Of a stretch of DNA of 64,000 nucleotides, positions 1 to 9,858 are shown piece by piece; position 1 is the stretch's first letter, and the number at the start of each line of letters is the position of its first letter. The stretch is taken from contig NZ_LR778175.1 in the NCBI RefSeq assembly GCF_902810445.1, positions 1,000,501 to 1,064,500 of the forward strand. The letters run 5' to 3'. A program made the translations under genes and the position numbers. Origin of the DNA: Candidatus Nitrosacidococcus tergens. GTDB taxonomy: Bacteria > Pseudomonadota > Gammaproteobacteria > Nitrosococcales > Nitrosococcaceae. The notes beneath the pieces were generated by a model. It did not search any database, had not been told where the DNA came from, and saw only the letters and a program-made list of their open reading frames with translations.

Positions 1-1251
1 CCCTGTGCGGTCACCGATGAAAAAGAAATTCCTATTGCCTACTATGGCACTTCTAATGTGGGGCAGATGAAGCATGTGTATCGTCGTGGGCTAGGCTATC
101 GCTATGGACGAGGAATGCAAATTATTGCAGGAATTCACTTTAACTATTCCTTGTCCGAATCTTTTTGGCCGATATTACAAGAGCAGGATCACAGCCAATT
201 ACCCCTAGCTGATTTTATTAACAAGCGTTATATTCACTTACTTCGTAACTTTCATCGCTTAGGTTGGATTATTTCCTATTTATTTGGCGCTTCCCCTGCG
301 GTTTGTCAGTGTTTTTTAAAAACACCCCATGAAGAATTTATCCATTCTGATTCATCTACTTATACTTTACCCTACGCTACTTCGTTGCGAATGAGTGATA
401 TTGGCTATAAAAACGATACCCAAGCAGGGGTAGATATTCCCTACAATAGCCTTGCAGAATATATTGAAGGCCTTACTAAGGCGATTGAAACTCCTTTTCC
501 TCCTTATGAAAAAATCGGTGTAGAAGTGGATGGGTTTTACCGTCAACTCAATGCAAATATTCTGCAGATTGAAAATGAGTTTTATAGCTTTATTCGCCCA
601 AAACAGATTGCCGAATCTGGCGAAAAACCTACTCTCGCCCTAAAACGCCGAGGCATACAGTACATTGAAGTCAGAGCATTAGATATTAACCCCTATGAAC
701 CTCTAGGGATTAATCAGCAGCACCTCTACTTTTTAGAAGCTTTTCTTATTTTATGCTTGTTAAAAGCAAGTCCTAATTTAGATTCAGATCAGCGTAAAGA
801 GGCAGAGCACAACCAGCAAAAAGTAGCTTGTTGCGGGCGAGATCCAATGCTTAACCTACAACGAAACGGAGAGAGTATACTACTTAAAACTTGGGCATTA
901 GAAATCTATCAAGAAATGGAAGAGATCTGTTCTTTACTGGATCAAGGAGTAGAAAATCAATCTTACACTACTGCACTTACCCAACAGTATCCTCTTATTG
1001 AAGATCCGAATCTAACCCCTTCTGCACAAATCTTGGCAGAAATGAAAAAAACAGGAAAAACCTTTTATCGATTAGCCATGGATCTCTCTCATCAGCATGC
1101 TAATTATTTTAAGCAGCTCCCCTTAACTCAAGATAAAATAGAGCATTTTACTCAACTGGCTCAAATATCTTGGAAACAACAACGACATATGGAGGCTACA
1201 GATACCCTTTCTTTTAAAGAATATCTAGCCCATTATTTTGCTCAAAAATGA
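1..1251 (+). CDS. gshA: Glutamate-cysteine ligase, 5' end missing
   Basis: Catalyses the first, ATP-dependent step of glutathione synthesis in the cytoplasm, joining glutamate and cysteine. The reading frame is already open at base 1, so the true start lies outside the window; the GTG at 58 is internal. The opening residues, including YYGTSN and then YRRGLGYRYG, followed by GIHFNYS, match the class I (E. coli-type) enzyme, and the RALDINPYEP segment is also typical. About 416 codons are visible of a family usually near 520, so roughly the first fifth is missing. It ends three bases before the convergent YbhB-like gene. Family assignment is firm; nothing unusual is seen in the visible part. 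Confidence 0.93.
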   Translation, partial: PCAVTDEKEIPIAYYGTSNVGQMKHVYRRGLGYRYGRGMQIIAGIHFNYSLSESFWPILQEQDHSQLPLADFINKRYIHLLRNFHRLGWIISYLFGASPAVCQCFLKTPHEEFIHSDSSTYTLPYATSLRMSDIGYKNDTQAGVDIPYNSLAEYIEGLTKAIETPFPPYEKIGVEVDGFYRQLNANILQIENEFYSFIRPKQIAESGEKPTLALKRRGIQYIEVRALDINPYEPLGINQQHLYFLEAFLILCLLKASPNLDSDQRKEAEHNQQKVACCGRDPMLNLQRNGESILLKTWALEIYQEMEEICSLLDQGVENQSYTTALTQQYPLIEDPNLTPSAQILAEMKKTGKTFYRLAMDLSHQHANYFKQLPLTQDKIEHFTQLAQISWKQQRHMEATDTLSFKEYLAHYFAQK

Positions 1252-1254
1252 TGA

Positions 1255-1806
1255 TCACCCATGTTTTTGATAGGTACCTATCAATTCTTTTTCCTCAATA
1301 ATATGATTTTGTATTGCTTGTTCTAACTTATCCTTAGTCAACGCTTTTAAGTCAGGTAATATGGTATCTAAAGCATATAGTTTAAAGAAATAGCGATGAC
1401 GACCAATGGGGGGACAAGGGCCTCCATAAGTCGGTCTACTCCAACCCCAGTTATTTGATCCTGCTAAAGTACCTTTAGGCAAATCTTTAAGTTTTATTCC
1501 CTCAGTTAGTCCGTTAGCGGAAGGGGGAATGTTATAAAGTACCCAATGAACCCAAGTAAACATAGGGGCTTTAGGGTCAGGAGCATCAGGATCATACATA
1601 ATGAGTGCCAAACTTTTCGTGCCTTCAGGAAGGTGATTCCAAGTAAGCTCAGGGGAAATATCCTGCCCTTCACAGGTATATTTCTCAGGAATTGCTGCTT
1701 GATGATCAAAGGCAGGCGAGGTAAAAGTAAAATTATCGGCAGCAAAACTACTCATGCTTATTCCCAATAGAAATACAAACAAATACTGCTCAAATCTATT
1801 ATTCAT
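1255..1806 (-). CDS. YbhB/YbcL (Raf kinase inhibitor-like/PEBP) family exported protein
   Basis: Member of the phosphatidylethanolamine-binding protein fold; bacterial members have no agreed function. The mature part carries the family blocks YTCEGQDISPEL, DPDAP, the WVHWVLYNIP block and GRHRYFFKLYALD. A hydrophobic N-terminus ending SSFAA suggests a cleaved signal peptide and a periplasmic location. An ATG exists at 1824, directly after the upstream stop, but AGAGGT lies about ten bases before the in-frame ATG at 1806. I therefore chose 1806, giving 183 residues and a cleaner signal sequence. It sits at the end of a leftward group with the S9 peptidase and retropepsin-like genes, so co-transcription is likely. 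Confidence 0.85.
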   Translation of the reverse strand: MNNRFEQYLFVFLLGISMSSFAADNFTFTSPAFDHQAAIPEKYTCEGQDISPELTWNHLPEGTKSLALIMYDPDAPDPKAPMFTWVHWVLYNIPPSANGLTEGIKLKDLPKGTLAGSNNWGWSRPTYGGPCPPIGRHRYFFKLYALDTILPDLKALTKDKLEQAIQNHIIEEKELIGTYQKHG

Positions 1807-1824
1807 AACATTGTTACCTCTCAT

Positions 1825-3753
1825 TTAAAGATTATTAATATAAATTGGCTTAAGCTCGTCGGCAGGAGTAAAGCCAAAAATTTTTCCATAAAAATAAAGC
1901 TCACTTTTTAATGCATGACTAATATTTTCTGCTCTACGAAACCCATGCTGCTCATCAGGAAAAGTAATATAGGCAACAGGTAATTTTTTCTCCTTCAATA
2001 AATTTACCATTGCTTCTGCTTGATTAGGTGGTACCACTTTATCCTCTAGTCCCTGAAAGAAAATGATTGGGCAATCTATCTTATCTATACTATGGATTGG
2101 AGATCGATCCCTATAGCGTTGTATTTGCTCTGGATAAGCACCTATAAGCTGATCTAAGTAACGGGATTCAAATTTATGGGTATCTTTAGCTAAAGCTTCT
2201 AGATCGCTAATTCCATAATAGCTGGCTCCAGCTTTAAATAGGCTGTAAAAGGTTAAGGCAGCTAAAGTAGTAAATCCTCCAGCACTACTGCCTCGGATAG
2301 CTAACCGCTTTGGATCCACTCTATTGTGCTGGACTAAATATTTTGCTCCATAAATACAATCTTCCACATCCGCAATACCCCATTGTCCTATCAGTTGTTG
2401 ACGATAAGCACGGCCGTAATTGGTACTGCCTCGATAGTTCACATCTAACACCCCAAATCCTCGGCTAGTCCAATATTGAATTTTAAGGTTTAAGGTATTA
2501 TCTGTGGCTGCAGTAGGTCCGCCATGACTGATGACTATTAAAGGAGGTCGCTCTGTTTCGAATCCTATAAAATCTTTACTTTTAGGAGGATAGAAAAACC
2601 CGTAAGCAGTAGCGTGATTTCCTGTAGGAAAGGAAATAGGTTCTCCATAAGAAATAGTTTCTGAATCAAATTTAGTACTATTAGATTGATGAAGGGTAGT
2701 ACATTTACCCGTCTTAACATCTAGAGTAACAATTTCTGGAAATAAGCCAGAGGCTGCTCCAATAAAGACCGCTTGTTGCTCATTAGCTTGTAAAAAACTA
2801 ACTCCCGTATAAGGAGTATTAATTTTTTCTAAGGTGCCATTCTGGGTATCTATATAAGCCAAGTGATGAATACTTTCTTGACTATAAGTGCAGAGAATTT
2901 TATGAGGAGAAATAAAACCATAAGTAGATTGCCCAAAAATCCACTGAGGTAACCCGAATTCTGCCTTCATAGGTAGGATGGCTTTCGCTTTTTCCCCATC
3001 CCATCGGTACAAATTCCACCAGTTTGAACGATCAGAGATAAAGTATAGAGCTCCTGTGGGAGCCCATTGAGGCTGAAAGATAGATTCTGTATTACCCCCA
3101 GCAACTTGTATCTTCTCTACTAGATTTCCTTGATCATCTATTCGAGCAATCCACAGTTTGGTACCATCCCAAGGCATATTAGGATGGTGCCAGCAAATCC
3201 AAGCTAAGTAATTCCCATCGGGGCTTAATCGAGGTGTGGCATAAAAATCTGCACCTGATTCCAATACAGTAACGTTACTACCATCTAAACTAATACCTAT
3301 AATGGTATTCACAGGCTCTTTACTATCACTACTATGCTCCTCACGGATATAGATTAGTCGATTGTGTTTTTTATCATAAATTCCATCTGCGTAGCGATAA
3401 ACCCCTTCCGGAGTGATAGGTTGTGGATCAGAATCTAGTTCCTGCTTATATAGTCTTTGATCATCAAAATGAGAAAAAAATATCTGATCTTTATCTGTAA
3501 CTAAATAAGCACCACCTCCATATTCATGGACTCGGGTTCTAATATTGTAAGAAGCTGAATTAATTTCATAAATTTCTCCTTTATGGGTTCGATACATTAA
3601 TACTCCCCGGCCTCCCTCTTGAGGTCGGGTTTCTAACCAATAAACTCCTATTTTAGTTAGAGTTGTTTGTCCTAGACCAATGGTACCTTGAGTGATCTGT
3701 TCTATGGTAATAGGAGATTGCCAAGTACCATAAGGTTTTATGGAAACTGTCAT
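1825..3753 (-). CDS. S9 family prolyl oligopeptidase-type serine peptidase
   Basis: Predicted dipeptidyl-aminopeptidase/acylaminoacyl-peptidase of the S9 family, probably cytoplasmic as no signal peptide is seen. The N-terminal two thirds look like a WD/TolB-type beta propeller (PRLSPDGNYLAWI, PQWAPTGALYFISDR). The C-terminal third is an alpha/beta hydrolase with the nucleophile in GSSAGG near residue 490, an acid in GLEDKVVPP near 571 and the histidine in DEQHGF near 603, so the catalytic triad is intact. At 642 residues it has the normal length for this group. It starts nine bases after the retropepsin-like gene and abuts the YbhB-like gene. Substrate unknown. Confidence 0.92.
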   Translation of the reverse strand: MTVSIKPYGTWQSPITIEQITQGTIGLGQTTLTKIGVYWLETRPQEGGRGVLMYRTHKGEIYEINSASYNIRTRVHEYGGGAYLVTDKDQIFFSHFDDQRLYKQELDSDPQPITPEGVYRYADGIYDKKHNRLIYIREEHSSDSKEPVNTIIGISLDGSNVTVLESGADFYATPRLSPDGNYLAWICWHHPNMPWDGTKLWIARIDDQGNLVEKIQVAGGNTESIFQPQWAPTGALYFISDRSNWWNLYRWDGEKAKAILPMKAEFGLPQWIFGQSTYGFISPHKILCTYSQESIHHLAYIDTQNGTLEKINTPYTGVSFLQANEQQAVFIGAASGLFPEIVTLDVKTGKCTTLHQSNSTKFDSETISYGEPISFPTGNHATAYGFFYPPKSKDFIGFETERPPLIVISHGGPTAATDNTLNLKIQYWTSRGFGVLDVNYRGSTNYGRAYRQQLIGQWGIADVEDCIYGAKYLVQHNRVDPKRLAIRGSSAGGFTTLAALTFYSLFKAGASYYGISDLEALAKDTHKFESRYLDQLIGAYPEQIQRYRDRSPIHSIDKIDCPIIFFQGLEDKVVPPNQAEAMVNLLKEKKLPVAYITFPDEQHGFRRAENISHALKSELYFYGKIFGFTPADELKPIYINNL

Positions 3754-3762
3754 AGATAATTT

Positions 3763-4482
3763 TTATTTATTTAAAACAATTTGATTATGCTGATCATCGA
3801 TAGTGATCACATACTGACTCAATACATTCATTCCTAATAAACCATAGGATCCCAACAACTGATCTTCAATAAAAGCAGCTTCCACATTAGGAATTTTTTC
3901 AGATCCTAGAGTGAGTGTTTTTAATCGGCTAAGTTTTGCTTGCAGTGCTCCATTAGCCGTTTGAATTTCTTGATCCTTAAGTTGATTAGGGTTAAGTCCT
4001 AACTTAGGCATAATAGAAGCGGGTAATACCACCAGAGAAGCCCCTGTGTCCACTAATAAAGGCATGTTAATAGTAGTGCTTACCCCTTGAATAGATGCTT
4101 GAACTAAATGATGGGTACCACTACGGGTTGTATTTAAAATAATTTTATTAGGAAGTACTGGAGGAGCTGCAGTCTTTTCACTTAAAATCAGAATTTCCTT
4201 AATTCTTTGATTATCGGCTGTGTGTACCAGAATATAATTAAAATCTACCAGTAATTTTTGAATTTGCTTTTGAAGTGAGCCCTGAACTAGAGGTCGAGCC
4301 GCAATATCCCGAGTTCTCTCTAATCCTTTAATTAAAATATGCTCTCTTACCCCAATTTCTCCCAGCTCCTTGGCCAAGCTATCTTCAAATAAGGGCAAGT
4401 CCTCATCTGCGATGGCCAATAAGCCTCCTAGCCATAAACCAGAGATAAATAAAAGATAATTAAATTGCTGTTTGTATCTCAT
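3763..4482 (-). CDS. Retropepsin-like aspartic protease, exported
   Basis: A single-domain aspartic protease of clan AA, a bacterial relative of retroviral proteases that would act as a dimer. The active-site triplet DTG is at residues 145-147 within PLLVDTGASLVVLP. A second family block, GSYGLLGMNVLSQY, lies near the C-terminus. A hydrophobic segment at residues 8-24 acts as a signal peptide or membrane anchor, placing the protease outside the inner membrane. The roughly 100 residues between anchor and protease domain are of unknown role. It is first in the leftward group with the S9 peptidase, pairing an envelope protease with a peptidase. Physiological target unknown. Confidence 0.85.
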   Translation of the reverse strand: MRYKQQFNYLLFISGLWLGGLLAIADEDLPLFEDSLAKELGEIGVREHILIKGLERTRDIAARPLVQGSLQKQIQKLLVDFNYILVHTADNQRIKEILILSEKTAAPPVLPNKIILNTTRSGTHHLVQASIQGVSTTINMPLLVDTGASLVVLPASIMPKLGLNPNQLKDQEIQTANGALQAKLSRLKTLTLGSEKIPNVEAAFIEDQLLGSYGLLGMNVLSQYVITIDDQHNQIVLNK

Positions 4483-4624
4483 ATTTTCAGTATAGGAAAT
4501 TTATTTCTATACAACAAAATAAAAATTAGATATACTTAAAGTGAATTATTAATATAATTAATTAATTATATTAATAATTTATATATTTTATATCTAATAA
4601 CTATCTTACCAAGGTAATACGCAC

Positions 4625-4654
4625 AATCCCGATATTAATATCGGGATTTTTTTT
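4625..4654 (+). terminator. Strong orphan rho-independent terminator
   Basis: A 24-base perfect palindrome (AATCCCGATATT and its complement) is followed by eight T residues, reading rightward. No intact rightward gene or RNA ends just upstream. It probably belonged to a transcript now lost, since it sits at the junction where the type ISP remnant begins. Confidence 0.7.
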
Positions 4655-5914
4655 GTCACTAAAGGGGATAATAAAGAATAAAATTGCTTTAGTCATTTTT
4701 AACAACTCCTCACTAGGAGTAGGAACAAATAGGGACGCTTGGGTATATCAAAGCAGTAAAGATAAATTGGCACGAAATATAACAGCCACCATTGGATTTT
4801 ATAATCAAGAGCGAGAGCGGTTTCATCAGGGTTTCTCAAACCTAACCAAGCAAGAACAAGAGAAAAAGATTAATTGATTTGTTAACACTGATTCAACCCA
4901 AATAAGCTGGACAGATGATTTAAAAAAGAATTTGTTGAAAAACCAATCCTTTTACTAAGCAATGGATGTATTTCAATCGTGACTTAAATCAAAGGGTTTA
5001 CTAAATGCCTCAAATTTTTCCCTATGAAAGGGCAGAAAATATAGTGATTGCGGTCACCGGGCGAGGGGCAATCAAAGTAGTTTTCAGCAGTGATCACTAA
5101 TGTAATTCCTGACTTAGAAATGATTTCAAAGGGGCAATATTTCCCTTTATATCTTTATGAAAAAATTTCCTCTGAAAAACAGGATTTATTTACTCATAGC
5201 AGTCTGCAATCTGGCTATCAACAAGTGGATGGGATTACAAATGAGACTCTGACTCATTTTCAAAATACTTATAAAAATAAAATTTGCAAAGCAGATATTT
5301 TCTACTATATTTATGATGTGCTCCATTGTGAGAATTATCGGGGTCAGTACAAGGACAATCTTTCCAAGCAACTGCCCCGAATTTTTTTAGCTAAAAATTA
5401 TGCTATTTTCACTGCCCTTTCTCAAGCAGGACGCAGGCTCGCAGATCTCCATTTAAATTACGAATCGGCTCTTCCTTACCCTGTCACCTTTTTAGGTACA
5501 TTAATTCATAAGGGTACAGATTTTGTGAATGCTCGCCCGGAGCATTTCTATGCACGAAAAATGAAGTTTGTAAAAAAAGAAGATCGGACTCGGGTGATTT
5601 ACAATGACTTTATCACCATAGAAATATCCCAGAGCGTGCCTACCTACAATTATGTGGTCAATGGTAAATCTGCTCTAGAATGGGTGATAAAACGACAATC
5701 AGTGCGGCAGGATAAAGACAGCCAAATTAAAAATAATGCTAATGATTGGGCAAATAAAACCATGGATAACAGAGGTTATCCACTGGAACTGGTTCAACGG
5801 GTGATTACGGTCAGCCTTGAAACCATGAAAATTGTGGCAGAAATTTCTCAACTAGGAGAGATTGAAACTATAGCTTTAGCTGAAGCAATCTTACCTGTTA
5901 GCCATCTTCTTTGA
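4653..5914 (+). pseudogene. Remnant of a type ISP restriction-modification enzyme (C-terminal part)
   Basis: Fragments in more than one frame read as the C-terminal target-recognition part of a large single-chain helicase/methylase restriction enzyme of the LlaGI-like type ISP group. In order these are VIFNNSSLGVGTNRDAWVY, KQWMYFNRDLNQRVY then a TAA stop, MPQIFPYERAENIVIAVTGRG, then a frameshift into ITNVIPDLEMISKG, FPLYLYE, DNLSKQLPRI, AGRRLADLHLNYE, NGKSALEWVIKRQSVRQDKDS and LETMKIV. The longest intact piece is 5090-5914. The nuclease, helicase and methylase parts are absent, so the gene is dead. The recognition rests on recalled family sequence, not a search. Its last 24 bases overlap the end of the acyltransferase gene. 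Confidence 0.75.
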
Positions 5915-6991
5915 CAGATAAGCACCAAGCTTAATAAACGGACGCTCGACTAAAAAATAAATCAAACTAGAAGTTATCCCAATTAAAGTAACAAGTATGA
6001 CAAAATAGAGCGTCCAATGGTGCTGAAGAAAAAAAGGCTCGTAGGATCTTAGCAAATCCATGAAAAATAAATGGGTGAGGTAAATCCCGTAGCTAATCTC
6101 ACCAATAAACACTAACCCACTTTTTTTAAGGCAATCATTGACTGAATCAGGGGCACAGGAAAACACGAGCACCAGGAAAGAAAACGCTGCTCCTGAGTAA
6201 ACCCGTCCTAATAGCACTACCTCTTGATGCTCCCAATAATCTCCAACATGGGGATATAGCCATTCTAAATAGAAAAAAACTCCTACTATACTTAAGGTTA
6301 AAAAAAACCGGAAAAACCGAGTAATATAAACTCTAGCTAATTTCTTGATTTGCACTGCCAAAAATCCCACTCCAAACAGCCCAAGCATTCCGGGTAGCTG
6401 GGTTGTGAGAAAAAAAAGAATAGTGGTATCCGTAGTAATTCCAAATATCCCCCAGCGGTAAAGAGCGCTACTAGTAATGAGTATTACAGATAAACCATAC
6501 CAGAAAGAGGTTTTGTTTCTCTTAGGTAGAAACAGGATTAAGGCGGCAAGCAGGTAAAATTGAAACTCCTCACCTAGAGTCCACAATACTCCATTAATGG
6601 CACCGCCATACCCCGGCATTAGATTATGGAACATTAATAAATGGCTGATGATAAGTAGCTTATTATCAAAAAAATAGGGCTTATTAATATAAAGGCAAAG
6701 GAATAAAACCACTAAGTAGGCAGGATAGATACGAAAGAATCGTCGAATTAAAAAAGATTTAATATTTTCATGTTCTCGACAGAGAATAGTACCAATTAAA
6801 AAACCGCTAAGGACAAAGAATAAATCTACTCCATTCCACCCTACGCCTACATAAAAATTGTTACCTAATGCGGGCTTTAGCTGATTTGGGCTAAGGTCAA
6901 TATAGTGAAAGAGAAAAACCCATACCGCTGCAAAGGCTCGAAGAAAATCTAGTCCGGAAAGTCTATTACTTTGCTTCAAGGAAGCATTCAT
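5891..6991 (-). CDS. Acyltransferase family 3 (OafA/YrhL-like) membrane protein
   Basis: Integral membrane O-acyltransferase that would transfer acetyl or another acyl group to a surface carbohydrate. The family opening GLDFLRAFAAVWVFLFHY with its conserved histidine is present, followed by DLFFVLSGFLIG, RRFFRIYPAY and TLGEEFQFYL. About ten hydrophobic segments fill the 366 residues, the usual length for the stand-alone form without an SGNH domain. It lies between a decayed restriction gene and tRNA-Gly, so it may be part of an accessory segment. Acceptor unknown. Confidence 0.88.
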   Translation of the reverse strand: MNASLKQSNRLSGLDFLRAFAAVWVFLFHYIDLSPNQLKPALGNNFYVGVGWNGVDLFFVLSGFLIGTILCREHENIKSFLIRRFFRIYPAYLVVLFLCLYINKPYFFDNKLLIISHLLMFHNLMPGYGGAINGVLWTLGEEFQFYLLAALILFLPKRNKTSFWYGLSVILITSSALYRWGIFGITTDTTILFFLTTQLPGMLGLFGVGFLAVQIKKLARVYITRFFRFFLTLSIVGVFFYLEWLYPHVGDYWEHQEVVLLGRVYSGAAFSFLVLVFSCAPDSVNDCLKKSGLVFIGEISYGIYLTHLFFMDLLRSYEPFFLQHHWTLYFVILVTLIGITSSLIYFLVERPFIKLGAYLSKKMANR

Positions 6992-7053
6992 GACAAGGGG
7001 TAATATCTTTAGTAGTAATTGTAATAAATTAAGGAAAGCTGATAGTCATTTTA

Positions 7054-7127
7054 TGGAGCGGGTGATGGGAATCGAACCCACGTTATCAGCTTGGGAAGCT
7101 GAAGTTCTACCATTGAACTACACCCGC
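7054..7127 (-). tRNA. tRNA-Gly (CCC)
   Basis: Cloverleaf with acceptor stem GCGGGTG/CACCCGC, a five-pair anticodon stem TCAGC/GCTGA, loop TTCCCAA giving anticodon CCC, a T arm with GGTTCGATTCC, and an encoded CCA end. Its 3' end faces the acyltransferase/type ISP segment. Confidence 0.95.
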
Positions 7128-7306
7128 TTGAAATTTATTGCTTGCTTAGATTATAGGGAAAATCTAGGTAGCAAACAACTAGCAACACTTTATATTAGAT
7201 TTCTCCTTGAAAAATTAGCACTTAAACAACCATTTCTATAATTTACGTCTACACTTCACATTATGTAAGTATTTCTTACAAAGGAATGAGTGTAAGGAGG
7301 ATGGTT

Positions 7307-8215
7307 ATGAAAATAGAAATATATCGCTTATCAATGGAAAATCCTGGCGATGCTCAAGGATTGCAACAACTGCTAGATAATAATCTAATTAAAGCATCTC
7401 AAATAGTAGCTATCATTGGAAAAACAGAGGGTAATGGAGGAGCCAATGATTTTACCCGTGCTTTAGCCACCCATGCCATTACAGCAGTGCTTAGCAAAGC
7501 ATTAAATATGCCTTCCTCTGAAGTGATAAATCGAATCGCTATAGCATGGTCTGGGGGATGTGAAGGGGTTTTATCTCCCCATATGACCGTATTTACAAGA
7601 GATATTTCTGCAAATAACCCTAACCCCAGTGATGATAAACGAGAAGATCCTAATCTCTCTAAAAAATATGCCCGAGGAGCAATGGCATTAGGTGTTGCAA
7701 TTGGATTGAAAGAAATACCTAAAAATGCAGTAACAAATGAGTCTATTGCACATGATATGTCTCTTTACTCATCAGTGGCATCTACATCGGCAGGCGGAGA
7801 AATCAATAGCTGCGAGGTGGTCGTGTTTGGAAATTCTCCCACATCAACAAGTCAGTATCGTATTGGTCATGCAACACTGGCTAATGTCACCGATATCGAT
7901 GGAGTTCGGGCTGCAATTCGCTCTGCAGGCTTAAATATTCATGCTGAAGCCACTGAAGCAGAAGTACAAAAAATTGCTGCAATATTTGCCAAAGCAGATG
8001 CACCCATTCATGGCGTTTTATGGGGACAGCGAACCACGATGCTCTCTGATGCAGATATTCACTACGAACGCCATGCACGGGCTGCCTTAGGTGCAGTTAT
8101 TACCTCGGTAACCCATGACTCTAGAATTTTTATATCCGGTGCCACTGAACATCAATGTGCCCTTGGATATGCACCTATTGCTGTCATTGTGAAGGTAGCC
8201 GATTCTTATTCTTAG
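7307..8215 (+). CDS. Ring-opening amidohydrolase (cyanuric acid amidohydrolase / barbiturase family)
   Basis: Member of the rare AtzD/TrzD/barbiturase fold, which hydrolytically opens cyanuric acid or barbiturate rings. The fold has three similar domains, each giving a Lys/Ser pair. Visible family blocks are GKTEGNGG (Lys39), WSGGCEGVLSPH (Ser82), SSVASTSAGGEINSCEVVVFGNS and SGATEHQCALGYAP. I chose the ATG at 7307 because AAGGAGG ends six bases upstream; an earlier ATG at 7286 lies before that site. The product is 302 residues, slightly shorter than characterised enzymes. A nucleobase permease follows 41 bases later, suggesting uptake and opening of a ring compound for nitrogen. No biuret or ureidomalonate hydrolase is nearby, so the substrate is open. 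Confidence 0.87.
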   Translation: MKIEIYRLSMENPGDAQGLQQLLDNNLIKASQIVAIIGKTEGNGGANDFTRALATHAITAVLSKALNMPSSEVINRIAIAWSGGCEGVLSPHMTVFTRDISANNPNPSDDKREDPNLSKKYARGAMALGVAIGLKEIPKNAVTNESIAHDMSLYSSVASTSAGGEINSCEVVVFGNSPTSTSQYRIGHATLANVTDIDGVRAAIRSAGLNIHAEATEAEVQKIAAIFAKADAPIHGVLWGQRTTMLSDADIHYERHARAALGAVITSVTHDSRIFISGATEHQCALGYAPIAVIVKVADSYS

Positions 8216-8256
8216 TTAAATGCGCCTAGTAAAAAAGTGGATAATATTAAAATAAA

Positions 8257-9630
8257 ATGGCTCACCATGATAATGGCATAGATAAAACTACTGAGGTGGT
8301 TAAAGATAGATACCCTACTCTTGATAAGCCTCTCCCAGCTAAAGAAACATTTTTTTTAGCTGTTCAGCATTTATGTGCTGCTTATGCTGGAATTATTGCC
8401 CCTCCTTTAATTATTGGTGAAGCAATTCATTTGCCACTTCCATATATAACTATTTTATTATCAACCAGTATTCTTGCATCAGGTGCAGTGACTATATTAC
8501 AGTCAATCGGTATACCGGGAGTTGGAGTAAAGCTCCCCCTTGTAGAAGGGGTTTCTTTTTCAAGTATTGCACCTATGCTCATTATTAGTCAGATGTCCCC
8601 AGACCCATTTACTGCAATGCAAACCATTATGGGTGCTGTCATCGCATCTTCAGCATTTATGATATTTGGTACTTCTCTTTATGCTCGTTTATTGCGATTT
8701 TTTCCACCCCTTGTTTTAGGATCAGTAGTGATAGTCATTGGGCTGACTTTAATCCCTATTTCCATTGAGTGGATACAAGGAGAGGAAAATAATCCGTTCT
8801 ATCAATCTCCTTGCATTATTAGCTTAGGTCTCTTTACCTTTATAGTTACTATTATAGCTGTCCGTTATGGTCCAAAAATGATAAAGCGAGTATCTGTATT
8901 ATTTGGAGTGGTTATCGGTACACTGGTAGCCATGCCTATAGGATTAGTAGATTTTTCAGAGGCTATGGCTCAAGATTTATTTGCATTACCACACTTTCTT
9001 TCATTTGGCATGCCTAGGTTTGAGATAGCTCCCATTATTTCCATGATGATTGTAATGTTAGTTATTATGATGGAAGCTACCTGTAATATTATGGCAATCG
9101 GAGCAATTATTGGGAAAGATATTAAAAAGCAGGATGTTATAAACTGTTTAAGGGCAGATTGCTTAGGATCTATTTTTTCAGCATTTCTCAATGGATTTCA
9201 ATGTAGTGCCTATGGTCAAAATATCGGTATCATTCAACTAAGTCGGGTACATAGCCGCTATGTGGTAGCAGTCACTGGGATTCTCCTCGTAATTTTGGGT
9301 ATATTTCCTTTACTATCTGCAATCATTGCTAGTGTACCATTGCCTGTACTAGGTGGAGGATGTCTCGCTGTGTTCGGTCTTGTTACTGTTACCGGCATTC
9401 AAACCCTATCCCATGTAGATTTAACTTCTGAACAAGGCACAATCAATGGTCTTATTGTTGCTGCAGCAATTACAGTAGGTATAATCCCTTTAGTAACTCC
9501 TCAATTTTACGTGAACTTCCCCCAATGGGTAAATATTATTTTTGGATCTGGTATTGCCTCTAGTGCAATTACTGCTATTGTATTGAATTTAATTTTAAAC
9601 GAGATGCCAAAGATACTTAAATTTAGATGA
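8257..9630 (+). CDS. NCS2 family nucleobase:cation symporter
   Basis: Inner-membrane transporter of the xanthine/uracil permease (nucleobase-ascorbate) family, importing a purine, pyrimidine or related ring with a proton or sodium ion. The family histidine is in AVQHLCAAYAG, and the signature QNxGxxxLxR appears as QNIGIIQLSR near residue 325. About 12-14 hydrophobic segments fill 457 residues, the usual size. It follows the ring-opening amidohydrolase in the same direction after a short gap, so the two are probably one operon. Specificity cannot be read from sequence; the partner enzyme favours cyanurate, barbiturate or uracil-like substrates. Confidence 0.9.
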   Translation: MAHHDNGIDKTTEVVKDRYPTLDKPLPAKETFFLAVQHLCAAYAGIIAPPLIIGEAIHLPLPYITILLSTSILASGAVTILQSIGIPGVGVKLPLVEGVSFSSIAPMLIISQMSPDPFTAMQTIMGAVIASSAFMIFGTSLYARLLRFFPPLVLGSVVIVIGLTLIPISIEWIQGEENNPFYQSPCIISLGLFTFIVTIIAVRYGPKMIKRVSVLFGVVIGTLVAMPIGLVDFSEAMAQDLFALPHFLSFGMPRFEIAPIISMMIVMLVIMMEATCNIMAIGAIIGKDIKKQDVINCLRADCLGSIFSAFLNGFQCSAYGQNIGIIQLSRVHSRYVVAVTGILLVILGIFPLLSAIIASVPLPVLGGGCLAVFGLVTVTGIQTLSHVDLTSEQGTINGLIVAAAITVGIIPLVTPQFYVNFPQWVNIIFGSGIASSAITAIVLNLILNEMPKILKFR

Positions 9631-9858
9631 AGTGCACAGATGGTTATGTTATCATCGCTAATCCTCGCCCTCATGAACTCTATTTACTGCTATTTAAACT
9701 AACCAATTTTGTTACAATTCTGACAATAAGTAGCATTCTTTTCCAAGAAAAGCTATTAATTTCAATTTTTTAGAAAATATAATCAGTGAGTTGTTCTTTT
9801 TGGAACATATTTTGCCCCTATTATCCTTATTAGCACAATTATAGAAGTATTAAAGGTT

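Noticed and set aside
6990..7241. 83-residue frame
   Set aside because: It runs through tRNA-Gly on the opposite strand.
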